Assembly: GCF_001540865.1 (NCBI RefSeq)
Contig: NC_033630.1
Location: 7,250,241-7,314,240 of the forward strand
Direction of reading: 5' to 3'
Source of the DNA: Ananas comosus
Lineage: Eukaryota; Streptophyta; Magnoliopsida; Poales; Bromeliaceae
Length of the DNA: 64,000 nt
A program made the position numbers and the translations under genes. Positions 54,086-64,000 of the stretch are shown here, one piece after another. Within the stretch, counting starts at the first letter, position 1; each line of letters opens with the position of its first letter. The notes beneath the pieces were generated by a model. It did no database searches. It saw only the letters and a list, made by a program, of their open reading frames with translations, and had not been told where the DNA came from.

Positions 54086-55689
54086 TTTTGCTCTCTCTCA
54101 TCCTTCACACTCTTTCTACTCTTTCTCCTAGAAAGAAAAGAAAGGATGAAGAAGGAGAGAAGGAAAAAGAAAGAAAAGAAGAAGAAGAGGAAGGAGAAAA
54201 AAGAAAAGAAGGTGCTCCCTCTTCTCTCCCTGCTCTCAGCTTGGGGCTTTGTGTTTAGTAAGCCTCGACCCTTTTCCATGGTAATTTCTTTGTTAGGTTT
54301 TGGGCGCTTGGAATTAGGTTCGAAAGAGCCTATTGGAAAATAAATAGAAATGGTTCGTAGCTCGAAATCGACAGCTCGCACCACGATTTCCCCCTCGTTG
54401 CCAATTCTACGGGCACCGGAATTGGGATTTATGAAATCTAGGGTTTTCAGTCTAATCTATTAGGTCCAAAACACTAATTGGTAGGTCTCGGAACACGTCG
54501 GCGAAGTCGGTTTTCCAATTCACGACGAGCGAGTGTCGGATTTTATCGGCCGGAATCGGTACCTCGAGGGCTATCGCTCGCCCCTGAGAGTTAAGCAGCG
54601 TGCAAAGACCGGCGGCGTCAAGCTTTGCTATCATCAGCGGCATCGCCAAGAGGCTGCGTGTGCCATCCCAAGCAATCGCGCTCCTTCTATATCTTCTAGA
54701 CATTTCGATTCCTGCCATCTTGATTAATGCATGTAGGATGTTGTGTATTGCCTTTCCTTATGCTCCTTGATGATATCGTAGGTCATGTATTGATACTTGA
54801 CATAGTGAATCGATAAGGATTGGGTCGAACTTGTGAATCCTATAGGCAGAGAAAGATGGACCTTCAATGGTTGTTTTGAGCATTAAACAAATAACGATGG
54901 CATTTAGTGATAGTAAGCACTAAGAACAAAATGAAGCACATATGTAGTCATAAGTGTATGTGAAACCTATGGACGTATATGATGAGGAACCCAGAGGAAG
55001 GGTATTCCGAGATGAGGATTGACTGCTTCACGGTCTGTTTTTAAAATCTTGTATGAGAAGCCCCACACAAGTTGTGCGTCTCCGGTGTTGGTCACGTGGT
55101 CGCCTCTTTTGGTCGCCAAGGGATTTCCATATTTCGGTGTCCCGACAGACGGTCTCGGGTTCGTAGTGCGGAGCTTGACCCTCCCTACCTTCGAAGATGG
55201 CTAGTGAGCAGTAGCGAGCTTCGGGTAAGCCTGAGATTAAGGAACAACGTAAATAGGTTAATGAACGCCGTAGTGAATGACTTTACTTTGACATGCATAA
55301 CAGGTTAGTTGCTTACCTATGTTCTTTGATGTCATTCATATATTATGATTTGGGCTAGTAAGAGTAGCTTACGTTCTGTCATATTACCGCTTTTTTTCCT
55401 TATCTATCTATCTATCGATTATCTACCTTTGCGCGCTTGGACGTAATGGGGAGATCTGGCGGAGTCGCGGCGAACCCACTGGGAAGAAGGAAAGTTAGTT
55501 CTGCACCCCCATTTACCACAGTTCGCAGGTTCGGTGTCCCGGTGAGCGTGAAGGATCGTGGTAAGAGCGCCGGCGCTCTAGCTGCCATTTAGCTACCCCC
55601 TTTTGCATTAGCTGTCAACCCCTTTTGTATTTGAGAGTAGACTGTATGTATAGGGTGAGGTTCGACGTATTGTATTTATATTTTGGGGA
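54086..55689 (+). repeat. Third, indel-rich LTR copy replacing pol of element H
   Basis: Starting at 'tttgctctctctc' it follows the 5' LTR from about 50032 to 51605 in order and orientation. It differs by single-base insertions and deletions every 10-20 bp, whereas the 5' and 3' LTRs differ mainly by sparse substitutions. It keeps the 281-bp segment missing from the 3' LTR. The error style resembles an uncorrected long read used to fill a gap. Confidence 0.85.
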
Positions 55690-55730
55690 AGGGGAAAATT
55701 CGTTTCGAGGACGAAACTCTTTTAAGATGA
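55690..55730 (+). pseudogene. Last codons of pol of element H
   Basis: In frame it reads KIRFEDETLLR followed by TGA (55728-55730). The acidic 'FEDET' type ending just before the polypurine tract is typical of gypsy pol ORFs. This shows that the true 3' end of the internal region is present although the bulk of pol is not. Confidence 0.7.
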
Positions 55731-55733
55731 GGA
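55724..55733 (+). promoter_or_regulatory. Polypurine tract of element H
   Basis: AAGATGAGGA directly abuts the TGTAAGG start of the 3' LTR, the expected plus-strand primer site. Confidence 0.75.
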
Positions 55734-57886
55734 TGTAAGGAAGTGAATCCTCGAAATCCAAGGATTAGACTTCGGTTTGGAATCGACTATTTGTCGAGCG
55801 TGTAGGCTTCGGAAAGTCTGAAGGTGGCTATAATGCATAAAGAGCATTAAAGAAAGGTCCGCGAGAGCACCAGTGCAAAACTTGCACAGGAGCAGAAATG
55901 CTCTCGGGGACCGGTCCCTGGCAGGGAGGGATCGGTCCCATCAGGCTGGGCTGCGGAGGTCTCTGATGAGACCGGTCCCTGGCAGGCAGGGACCGGTTCC
56001 CGAACGTTGGCCCAGCGAGACTAGCCGAAATTTGGCTAAGTCCCGAGAATGCAGCTCTCGGGGACCGGTCTCTCGGACAAGGACCGGTCTCCCGGGGACC
56101 GGTCTCTCAAGCAAGAATCGGTTCCCGAACGCGAAAACCCCTCTGCTCGAAATGGCACCCTTCGGGGACAGGTCTCCCCGAGCTGGGACCGGTCCCTCAC
56201 TGCGAAAATGGCCAGAAAGGGCTGGTTCTGAAGATGAAAAGTTGAGGGGGCTATTTGCAAAATGGCCTTTATTAGAGGCTTGGGGCTCCTCTCTTCCCCT
56301 CATTTGCTCTCTCTCCCTTCCACACTCTTTCTCTCTCTCTCTAGGAAAGAAAAGAAAGAAAAGAAGAAGGAGAGGAAGAAAATGAAGGAAAAGAAAAAGA
56401 AGAGGAAGGAGAAGACAAAGAAGAAGAAGAAGGTCATCCTCTTCTCTCCCTCTCTCAAGCTTGGGGCTTTATGTTGAGGTAAGCCTCGACCCTTCCATGG
56501 TAGATTTCTTGGGTTAGGGTTTTGGGGCTTGGAATTGGTTCGAATAGAGCCTATTGGAGATAAATAGATGGTTCGAGCTCGAAATTGAAGCTCGCACCAC
56601 GGATTTCCCTCTCGTTGCCATTCTAGGGCACGGAATTGAAATTTTGGAAATCTAGGGTTTTGGTCTAATCTATTACGTCGCAAACCTAATTGCTAGGTCT
56701 CGGAACGCGTCGGCGAAGTCGGTTTTTCAATCCGATGAGCGAGTGCGGAGTTATCGCCGAATCGGGTACTCGAGGGCTCGCTTCGCCCCGAGGAGTTGAA
56801 GCGGCGTGCAAAGACCGCGGCGTCAAGCTTTCTATCATCGCGGCATCGCCAAAAGGTGGGTGGTGTCCATCCCGAAGCAATCGGGCTCCCTTCTATGTCT
56901 TAGTACATTTCGATTCCTGCATCTTGTATTATTGCATTATAGGATTGGATCATGCTCACGGTCTGTTTTTAAATCTTGTGATGGAAGCCCCACACAAGTA
57001 GTGCGCTCCGGTGTTGGTCACGTGGGATCGCCTATTTTGGGTCCCAAGGGATTTCCTATTTCGGGTCCCGACAGACGGTCTCGGTTCGTAGTGCGAGTTG
57101 ACCCTCCCTACCTTCGAGATGGCTAGTGAGCAGTAGGCGAGCTTTCGGGTAAGCCATGAGATTAATGAACAAGTAAATGAGGTTAATGAACGAGTGAATG
57201 ACTTTACCTTTGGACATGATAACAGGTTAGTTGCTTACCTATTTCTTTGTACATGCATTCATATATTTATGATTGGGCATAGTAGAGTAGCTTTACTTCT
57301 GTCATTTACCGCTTTCCTTATCTATCTATCTATCGATTATCTACTTTTGCCCGCTTGGACCTAGTGGGGAGATCGGCGGAGTCGGCGGTCGAACCCACTG
57401 GGAACTAAGGAAGTTAGTTCTCACCCCCATTTTACCACAGGTTCGAGTTCGGGCGTCCCCGGTGAGCGTGAGGATCGTGGTAAGGGCCCGGCGCTCTAGT
57501 CGCATTAGCTACCTCCCTTTTGCATTAGCTGTCACCCCTTTTTGTATTTGAGAGTAGATGTTGTATAGGGTGAGGTTCGAGTGATTGTATTTATATTTTG
57601 GGAGAAAGCAAAAGATGTAATTAAATATATGTATTACGTCAAATGAATGTAATAGATAGCTTCTTCTCTCTTTATGTACTCGTATATATTTTTATACTTG
57701 TATCTTGCTCTCGTCTTGTGGCACTAGTGGTGCTTCTTGATCGTGTATTTATGAATTGATTCCTGGGTAAATTCTTATACATGATCTGTTGGTTAGCCTT
57801 GGGCGGACAAGGGAGGTCCTGTCCGTTCGGCGTCTGTTCGACGCGCCTGGGCCGGACCAAATTGGTAGCGGGCTCGGGGCGTGACA
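55734..57886 (+). repeat. 3' LTR of element H (2153 bp, internal deletion)
   Basis: It matches the 5' LTR end to end with sparse substitutions, but lacks the 281 bp corresponding to 50674-50954. The deletion junction at 56941-56945 retains one copy of a 5-bp direct repeat, AGGAT, found at both edges in the 5' LTR. It ends GGGGCGTGACA, followed by CTTGG. Confidence 0.92.
55905..56200. repeat. GGGACCGGTCCC palindrome cluster, 3' LTR of element H
   Basis: Matching cluster to 49635-49930. Some palindromes are altered relative to the 5' LTR (for example GATCGGTCCC and GGACAGGTC). Confidence 0.85.
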
Positions 57887-57891
57887 CTTGG

Positions 57892-58100
57892 CCTCGTGTG
57901 AGATGTTTTCAGGTGTAACAACATGGGACGGTTCACTTTGATCACAAGGGAGTTCCAACGGTCAAATATACACGTTTTTTCACTAGTCAAATATACATTA
58001 TCAATATCGAAATTTCCCCTATGATATCATTTCCTATTGAATAGGCAAGAAGAAAGGGAAGGTTTCATTAAGCCAGTCCTTCAATATACTCGCTCAGGTC
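57892..58100. other. Short unassigned flank
   Basis: No gene or repeat recognised between element H and the hAT-like element. Confidence 0.4.
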
Positions 58101-59540
58101 TAGGTTGGCAAATGAGCGACCCAACTCGTGTTCTTCTCGCTCGTGCTCGGCTTGTAATTAAATGAGCCAAACTTGAATAGAAAAAAAAAGCTTGAACTTA
58201 ATTTCAAGCTGAGCTTGCGCAGTACTAGGCTTGCTCCAATTAGGCTCGAAAAGCTCAAAAAACATATATGAATTAAAAATATTTATAAAAATATATATAA
58301 TTATATATAATATATATTTTAATATATATATATATATATATAATATATTTTAATTACATATATAATACTTTATAATATGTATTTTAATTGTATGTATATG
58401 TATTCTAGGCCATAGAGCCATCGTCGTCACATAATCAGGCTAGCCCATAACACCAAACGTGAAAAATAATCATGCCATATTTGCTAGCCAGGTATACCCC
58501 CAATTCTCTCTATCCTCCTCCTCCCCCTCCTAATTTTTCAGTTCCCACTCCCTCGCTTTTGCTTTTCTTTTGCCGCAACGTCACCCCATAATGGTAGGGT
58601 GAAAACAAGCCAAGCCTGAGTTTCCATCACCCAAGAAAGATACAGAAATCCTAGCCATAATTGGTTTAATGTTGGATTTCTATTCTCTATGTTGGTGTGT
58701 TTAACCATCTGATACTGTTGCTTTGATGGTACTAGTTACTTGCTATGGTTACCGATGTTATCTCTTTAGTATCTTTCTCTTATTATATCTATGTTGTTGT
58801 TTTATTTTCATGAAATCTTGGCTAAATACTTGACATTATTTTCACAAATCTTGCATACTAATTTTACTAATATGTATTTGATCAAGTAGCTATGAAAATT
58901 CAAATGTACTTATCTTAAATATGGTAGCTAGCTTTCAAGTGTCGAAGAATTCTACTTTGATATGATTTTGTTACATTTCAGTAAAAAAGAATACCATCGG
59001 TTGTATGCTTGATAGGATATACAGATATATATTTAAGGTAAAAAATTATTATGTTTTTACAAAATTTTGATTTTAGTTACACATGATTGGATATTTCAGT
59101 TTAATACTTGCTTATATAATTTATTCATTTTTTGATAGTATAGGTCAAAAAAGATGGTATGAAGATTGAAGACAAAAGAGAAAAACATGTGAGGCTGGAA
59201 CAAAAACACAAATAAAAGTAGCCATTCGTTACAAGGTTAGATATATCACTCATAAATCATTTTTCTTAATATTATACTACCGTATTTCATATATTTATTT
59301 GTATGTTGATCTATCAAACATTACTTTGTATCAAGTTCTTGATAGTGTTCTATGAAATTTAAACCATTGGTTGCACAATTTTAGGAATTTCAAGCAGCTT
59401 GTTTAGCACTGGAGCTCGCTCGACTCGAAGTTAGGCTTGCTCGAGCTCAGCTCGAACTAATTTCAAGCCGAGCCTAAATTTAGGCTCAAAATTAATGAGC
59501 TGAGGTAAGCTCGCTCGAGCTTGGCTCGTTTCTGCCCCTA
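58101..59540. mobile_element. Non-autonomous hAT-like element, about 1.44 kb
   Basis: The left end TAGGTTGGCAAATGAGC is inverted at the right as TAGGGGCAGAAACGAGCC. Subterminal 'gagctcgagc' and 'aagctcgct' motifs are repeated near both ends (58125-58260 and 59405-59530), the usual layout of hAT ends. Flanking octamers CTCAGGTC and GACAAGTC agree at 5 of 8 bases, so the TSD is only suggestive. The interior is AT-rich (TA microsatellite 58325-58345) with no transposase. Confidence 0.6.
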
Positions 59541-59688
59541 GACAAGTCATTCTCTTATTCCATTGTTCGACATGGTGCAAAAAGCCTTGAGAAAGCACAG
59601 GGTTGACTAGCCTGCCAAAAGGTTCCATCCTGCTACTCTCAACTCATACCAAGCAGGGAAAGCAACTGATGCTACTAGTGAACCATAC
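59541..59688. other. Short unassigned stretch
   Basis: Unique-looking sequence, no feature found. It ends at the CATAC target site of the TRIM. Confidence 0.4.
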
Positions 59689-59693
59689 CATAC

Positions 59694-60392
59694 TGTCGAG
59701 TCTGTCACAGCACACCCCAATAATCCCACATCGGATAGAAATGGGGATGTGATTGGGTATATAAGAGACTTAAACACTTAATAATAATTAGACTTAAGCA
59801 TTTTGGGCCGGTGTTTGGGCCCAACAAGTTATTGTTGCTAGTAGGCTGGATCGTTACATTTAATATCAGAGCCAATCACCAACCGAAAATGTGTGGCGAG
59901 TCTCGACTTAGCCAAGGTCTAAAAGAGAAGGTAATAGGCTATGTAGGAGTCTGTATGACAAGGTGACCGGCTTTGCCAAGGTCTGGATGACAAGGCTAGC
60001 GAGACAAGTCTCGCATCGCCTGGTGATCTTAGGTTGTGTATGTGATTAGACTGACGAGGATGTCAGGGCCTTAGGTGATAGGCTATGCCGAAATTTGTAT
60101 GACAAGGTGACCGGCTATGTCAGGGTCTGGATGACAAGGCTAGCGAGACGAGTCTCACATCGCCTGATGATCTTGGGCTGTGTGTGTGATTAGACTGACG
60201 AGGACGTCAGGGCCTTAATAGGGAGAGTCTGTCGAGTCTGTCACACCCCAATAATCCCACATCGGATAGGAATGGGGATGTGATTAGATATATAAGAGAC
60301 TCAGACACTAGTAATAATAACTTGGCTTAAGCATTTTGAGCCAATGGTTTAGGCCCAACAAGTTATTGTTGCTAGTATGCTGGGTCGTTACA
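59694..60392 (+). mobile_element. Complete TRIM retrotransposon, TSD CATAC
   Basis: The 5' LTR 59694-59858 (165 bp) and 3' LTR 60230-60392 (163 bp) both run TGTCGAGTCTGTCACA...CGTTACA. CATAC flanks the element at 59689-59693 and 60393-60397. A degenerate initiator-Met PBS (TTAATATCAGAGCC, 59860-59873) follows the 5' LTR, and a GGGAGAGTC purine tract (60221-60229) precedes the 3' LTR. The 371-bp interior is non-coding and contains two copies of a 'ggatgacaaggctagcgagac' module (59985 and 60129). It depends on proteins from other elements. Confidence 0.92.
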
Positions 60393-60397
60393 CATAC

Positions 60398-60790
60398 CCA
60401 GTCAACCATATCAACAACTGCAATTCCTATAAGCGAGCCTCTCCTCTCGAATTGATGCCTGATAGAACGGTACTGGACACTTAAATTAAAATATGGTAAA
60501 ATGGACATGAACATGAAGCCAATCCCGATAAAAGTAGTAGCCTAAAAGAAGCTTTTCCCTACTAAATTCTTCTCGGGGATTGTTTGACTTAACACTGAAC
60601 CTAAACTAAACAATCAAGAAATTCTCTGCCCATGAGAAACTGTTACTTCAGTCAATTCCACCATAACGTCTTTCGCTAAACAACCAATGTCAGCTAAGGT
60701 AGCAACAACGGAGGCACGAAGTGTAGATTGAAAAAGAAATTCAGAAAATTGGTTAAACTAACAAAACTGAGCAGTATTCAATAAAACAAA
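60398..60790. other. Unassigned, no gene seen
   Basis: Unique-looking AT-balanced sequence with no domain, splice pattern or repeat that I could support. Confidence 0.4.
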
Positions 60791-63650
60791 ATTACCTCTC
60801 AAGGTCTGGCAGTGCCGGGCATAGTAAAAGTGCGATTTAAAGCAGAAAAAAAAGACAAGAGGTAACCAAGGATTTTTGGCGCATTTCTATAAAAAGCATG
60901 ACATTTAGTGTACCAAATCATGCGAAACTTTGTGGGGAGGTGTTATTGTGCAAATTACACGCATTGGTACTTAGTAAGAAATATTCAGATTTGAGGGACT
61001 AAACTACGAATTTGCAAAATGTATAAAAATGGCACCTATGATTTCCTGACCCCTTTCTCCCTCTTGTCTTCTCCCTTCTTCCCCAGACGCAGCCGCCTTC
61101 CCTTTTTGCATTGTTGGCGCCTCCCCCACCTCTAGCGAGCTTGCTCCGGCCGTCAGAGCCCAAGCCAAACCTCATTCTCTCCCCCTCTCCATCAAGATCT
61201 ATCTCTACCCGTGACCTCCATCTTCGGTTGTGCCGCCTCGGGGTGACGCCGCCAACCTCCTGACACACTGGTGATTTCCCTTGGGTTTGCCCCACCGCCC
61301 CTAGCCCTTCCCGAGCTCAGGATCCTAGCTACACTCGGGTCGATGAAGTTGTGGCCACAAGTCCAAACCCGGCCCCAGCGGCAACTACTGCCTCCCCGGG
61401 CCCCTTCCCGCCAGCCTCGACCTTTCATAGCCAACGGCGCATCGCCCTGGCCGTTCGGGACCCGAGGTAGCTGCTGCTGCTCCAGATTTGCTGTGGCTAG
61501 TGTTTGTTTTGGCCAAGCCTCCTGTTTTGGCCAACCTCGTCGTCAGCAGCCTTCCTGCAGTGGAGCACAACCTTCCACGGTGTTTGCACATCACTATGCT
61601 CCCCTTCACTAGAAGCGAATCAGCCTCTGATCGCTAATGTGACAGCGCCGCTCTCAGAGACCACAGAACCTGAAGGGTTGCTCTAGCATACTCCTTGGCC
61701 AACTCGCTCTGGACAGCGAGCACGGTGTACAATACTTCGACACCTTCTAAATAGCACTGCTGGTTGGATTCTGAATCACGGAATATGTGGTAACAAGCCT
61801 AAACACTAGTTTCCTATATTAAAAGTACAAATAATGGAATGTTTAGGGTCTTGTTTGTAATTGTGCCTAACCCGTTGCCTCGGGCAGCAGGAATCACCTA
61901 TGCTTGACTTTTGGACTAATCGTCTATGTCCAAATGTCTTTTTGAAGATTGAATGAGTTTCCAACACGATTATCACCAAATTAGTCGATCGATCGCAGTA
62001 CAGCTTGAAATTCATGGATTTGTTGCTAGGAATGTCTTCGTTGGTCATTGAGCCTTCTTGGCTAGTTGTTCTCGTTGTTTTATGTGTCTAGAGATATTGA
62101 GAGGGTTGAGGTAGGTTCCAGTGCCAGCCAATTCCAGGGACCCATTGTAGCACGCTTTCAACTATTACGCCTATTAGTGTCGTCATCGCGTGTTGCTTCC
62201 CAAACACCCAAAATTGGCATGTTTCGGAACAGTAGTTGGTTTAAGGTGAAGGTTAGTATCCTCCAGGACACTTCGCGTGTTTCCGATGAGTTTCCGCGAG
62301 TTTCGGCTGGTTTTGAAAATAAGTAAAAGGAACTGATTGCCCAATCATATCGATTTGTGAGTATAGTAACTATGGGTCACATTAGTACTGGTCTTGGGTT
62401 GTGGAGCGATTTGTGACTCTGTGGGATCTTTTGTAGGTTCAAGCGACATTTAGGAGCATCTTCGGAGTCGCGGCTTCATAGTTGAATTTGAGGTGGCTGC
62501 TTCAATCCGAAGTCGATAAAATGGTGCCTACTCGATTATATCCTTTCCTTGGATCTCCTCTATGGTTATATAATTCTTATTTAGCACATTGTTTACACCA
62601 CTTAGTGTTTTGGCTCTACATATGTTGACATACCTCATGTTCATCATGTTTGAGTTGTAAAGCGATATTCTGTCATGATTAGATTACATTGTATAATTAT
62701 GTGATGGTAGTTGACTCTATTGGTCGGTTGACCTAATTGGTTGATGACATTGTACTATTTGTGATATTGGCAGACCTAATTGGTCGGTGATATCTTGTTT
62801 GATCTCTCTTGACTATTTGTCGACGGCTTGGCTATTGAGAATATAAACATCGATCGCCATAGCTTATGGAACATTTCACGTACACCAACGGTTTGGCCAT
62901 CGCGGCGGTATTCTTTTCCGAAAAATTGGTTGTATTTCTGACCCGTGAGCCCTATGCGGTATATTTTACAGTAGGGTTATATGTCCGGTGACTAAGAACA
63001 GTATGGCATTGTAGAAACTGAAATTTTTAAATTTCAAAAAATTTGGGTTAACCGAAAATCCGGAAAGAGGATAGGCTATTTCTATAAAATAGAATAGTTT
63101 TTAGTGAAACGAAAACTACCACCTCAAGGTCTGGCAGTGACGGAAGTCGTGGTAAGGCCCGTTTTCAAATTTTCGCTACAGAAGCGCGGCTAGCTTTTAA
63201 AGTGAAATACGACAAGTAATCAATTTAGAAGAAATAGGTTTTTGGGCAAAAGGAGCCATATTTTATGTGTCAAATTGTGTGATAATCTACGAAAAGATGC
63301 CACCGGGCAAAATACACGCACTAGTGACTTCTTAATAAGAAACTCAAAGGTTGGAGGGCTTAAATGCAATTTTTGCAAGCTGTGAAAAAAGAGCACTTTG
63401 CAAAAGGGCTATCATTTCATGTGAAAAATCTCACAGTTTTGGCGAGCGAAAGGTTCCATATGAAAGTAGATCTGGAGGCGAATATATGGATGAAATTCCA
63501 CGAAATTCAAGGATTTATGTGCTAAATGGTGCAGAGATGGAATTAGAGAATGGAAAACCAATCGGGGGCTTTTTCGCAAAAAACGCGATGTTTTGTCTAT
63601 AAAACTATAAAGTTTTACCGCTGGATTAGCCCCCATTTCCAAATGTGTAG
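60791..63650 (+). mobile_element. LTR-E-family sequence, plus strand, ends not resolved
   Basis: Layout: U3-like sequence (60791-61025), GC-rich block with low-complexity ORFs on both strands (61030-61700), an AT-balanced part with 'gaactgattgccca' (62325-62345, compare 'gactgattgtcca' in LTR-E), and a 'cctaattggtcggt' array (62715-62795) shared inverted with 34.3-34.8 kb. A second, diverged copy of the U3-like start ('acctcaaggtctggcagtg') appears at 63121. This may be a second LTR or an internal duplication. No TSD was found. Confidence 0.45.
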
Positions 63651-63710
63651 TTCAATAGAGCTGTGGGTGAGTGGGCTAATATATATATATATAGATATAT
63701 ACATATATAT

Positions 63711-63943
63711 AGAGTTGAGCTATGATACTTTTACAACTATCACCATCATAGTGCTATTAGGTTTTAAGCCATTGGATCTACTTTCTAATTATTAATAGCC
63801 CTTGGATTAAACACTATTCCACCTACCACCACCTACCACCACCTACCACCATCATCTCAACCTAACATCTCTCCATCCAAGGGCTAAAAACACACAAGTA
63901 TCACCCCCATGATACTTTTACAAGTATTCTAGCCCTACTCCAT
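63711..63943. mobile_element. MITE related to the 2.4-kb and 6.1-kb copies
   Basis: Left end GAGTTGAGCTATGATACTTT and right end (inverted) GGAGTAGGGCTAGAATACTT form inverted repeats of about 55 bp, with the shared 'tgatacttttacaa' motif and 'cattggatct' and 'ccaagggct' interior phrases. A (CTACCACCAC)4-like microsatellite lies at 63820-63851. TA microsatellite on both sides hides any TSD. Confidence 0.65.
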
Positions 63944-63968
63944 ATATACATATATATATATATACATA

Positions 63969-64000
<32 letters not shown>
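63944..64000. repeat. TA/CATA microsatellite at window end
   Basis: Alternating (TA)n with CATA interruptions, reaching the window edge. Confidence 0.9.

Larger units (their letters stand above)
49465..57886 (+). mobile_element. Ty3/gypsy element H with both LTRs, TSD CTTGG, most of pol missing
   Basis: Order: 5' LTR (49465-51894), PBS, leader, gag, protease, then a third LTR-like copy (54086-55689) in place of the rest of pol, the last codons of pol, a polypurine tract and the 3' LTR (55734-57886). CTTGG flanks it at 49460-49464 and 57887-57891. The gag type and long LTRs suggest a Del/Tekay-like chromovirus, but the defining integrase chromodomain is absent, so clade is inference. The solo LTRs A, B and C share its termini. 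Confidence 0.92.

Noticed and set aside
61192..61612. GC-rich ORFs near 61.2-61.6 kb
   Set aside because: Same type of block and no conserved motif. The pyrimidine-rich upstream sequence looks like an LTR leader, not a gene.
1..64000. A coherent new multi-gene biological system
   Set aside because: No set of intact, co-oriented or functionally linked genes is present. The remarkable content is transposon structure and history.

Overview
This is a piece of a plant nuclear genome that is almost entirely made of transposable elements. Spliced plant gene fragments, Ty3/gypsy LTRs primed by initiator-Met tRNA, TRIMs, MITEs, a LINE remnant and N-filled assembly gaps all point to a plant draft assembly. 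The repeat style would suit a monocot such as pineapple, but nothing in the window proves the species. No intact host gene was found.

Layout. 1-5.4 kb: end of one LTR, a MITE, then a minus-strand solo LTR (2899-5398, TSD ATTAG). 6.2-21.4 kb: the last exons of a FAR1/FHY3-like gene are split by a four-member nest of LTRs. LTR-B (6559-21140, TSD TATAA) holds LTR-C (7365-19697, TSD ACATT/ACGTT), which holds two plus-strand insertions, LTR-D (9555-12913, TSD GGACC) and LTR-E (13015-19405, TSD GGTCC). All boundaries were derived by matching TG...CA ends with 5-bp duplications. 23.9-32.1 kb: a decayed gypsy element (5' LTR, gag, protease remnant) is interrupted by a 4.28-kb solo LTR made mostly of tandem arrays (27397-31680, TSD GTGGT). 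32-37.2 kb: minus-strand LTR-type sequence of the LTR-E family, with a 100-N gap.

37.3-38.4 kb is a 78-bp minisatellite that stays open in frame. 38.4-42.5 kb holds a direct duplication around a plant-mobile-domain fragment, a coiled-coil ORF and a probable copia-type LTR. 43.6-47.1 kb (minus strand) holds the last two exons of a malectin/LRR receptor-like protein (At1g25570-like), with a hAT-type MITE in the intron. 48.0-49.2 kb: LINE remnant and a degenerate TRIM. 49.5-57.9 kb: one gypsy element with matching TSD (CTTGG), two LTRs, PBS and gag. Most of its pol is replaced by an error-rich third LTR copy that looks like an assembly artefact. 58.1-64 kb: a non-autonomous hAT-like element, a complete 699-bp TRIM (TSD CATAC), more LTR-E-family sequence and a MITE.

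The genes do not form a pathway. What the window records is the order of insertions. The most unusual points are the two independent insertions into GGACC/GGTCC palindrome halves, the satellite-built solo LTR, and hairpins whose stems differ in sequence at matching LTR positions. I found no convincing new molecular system.
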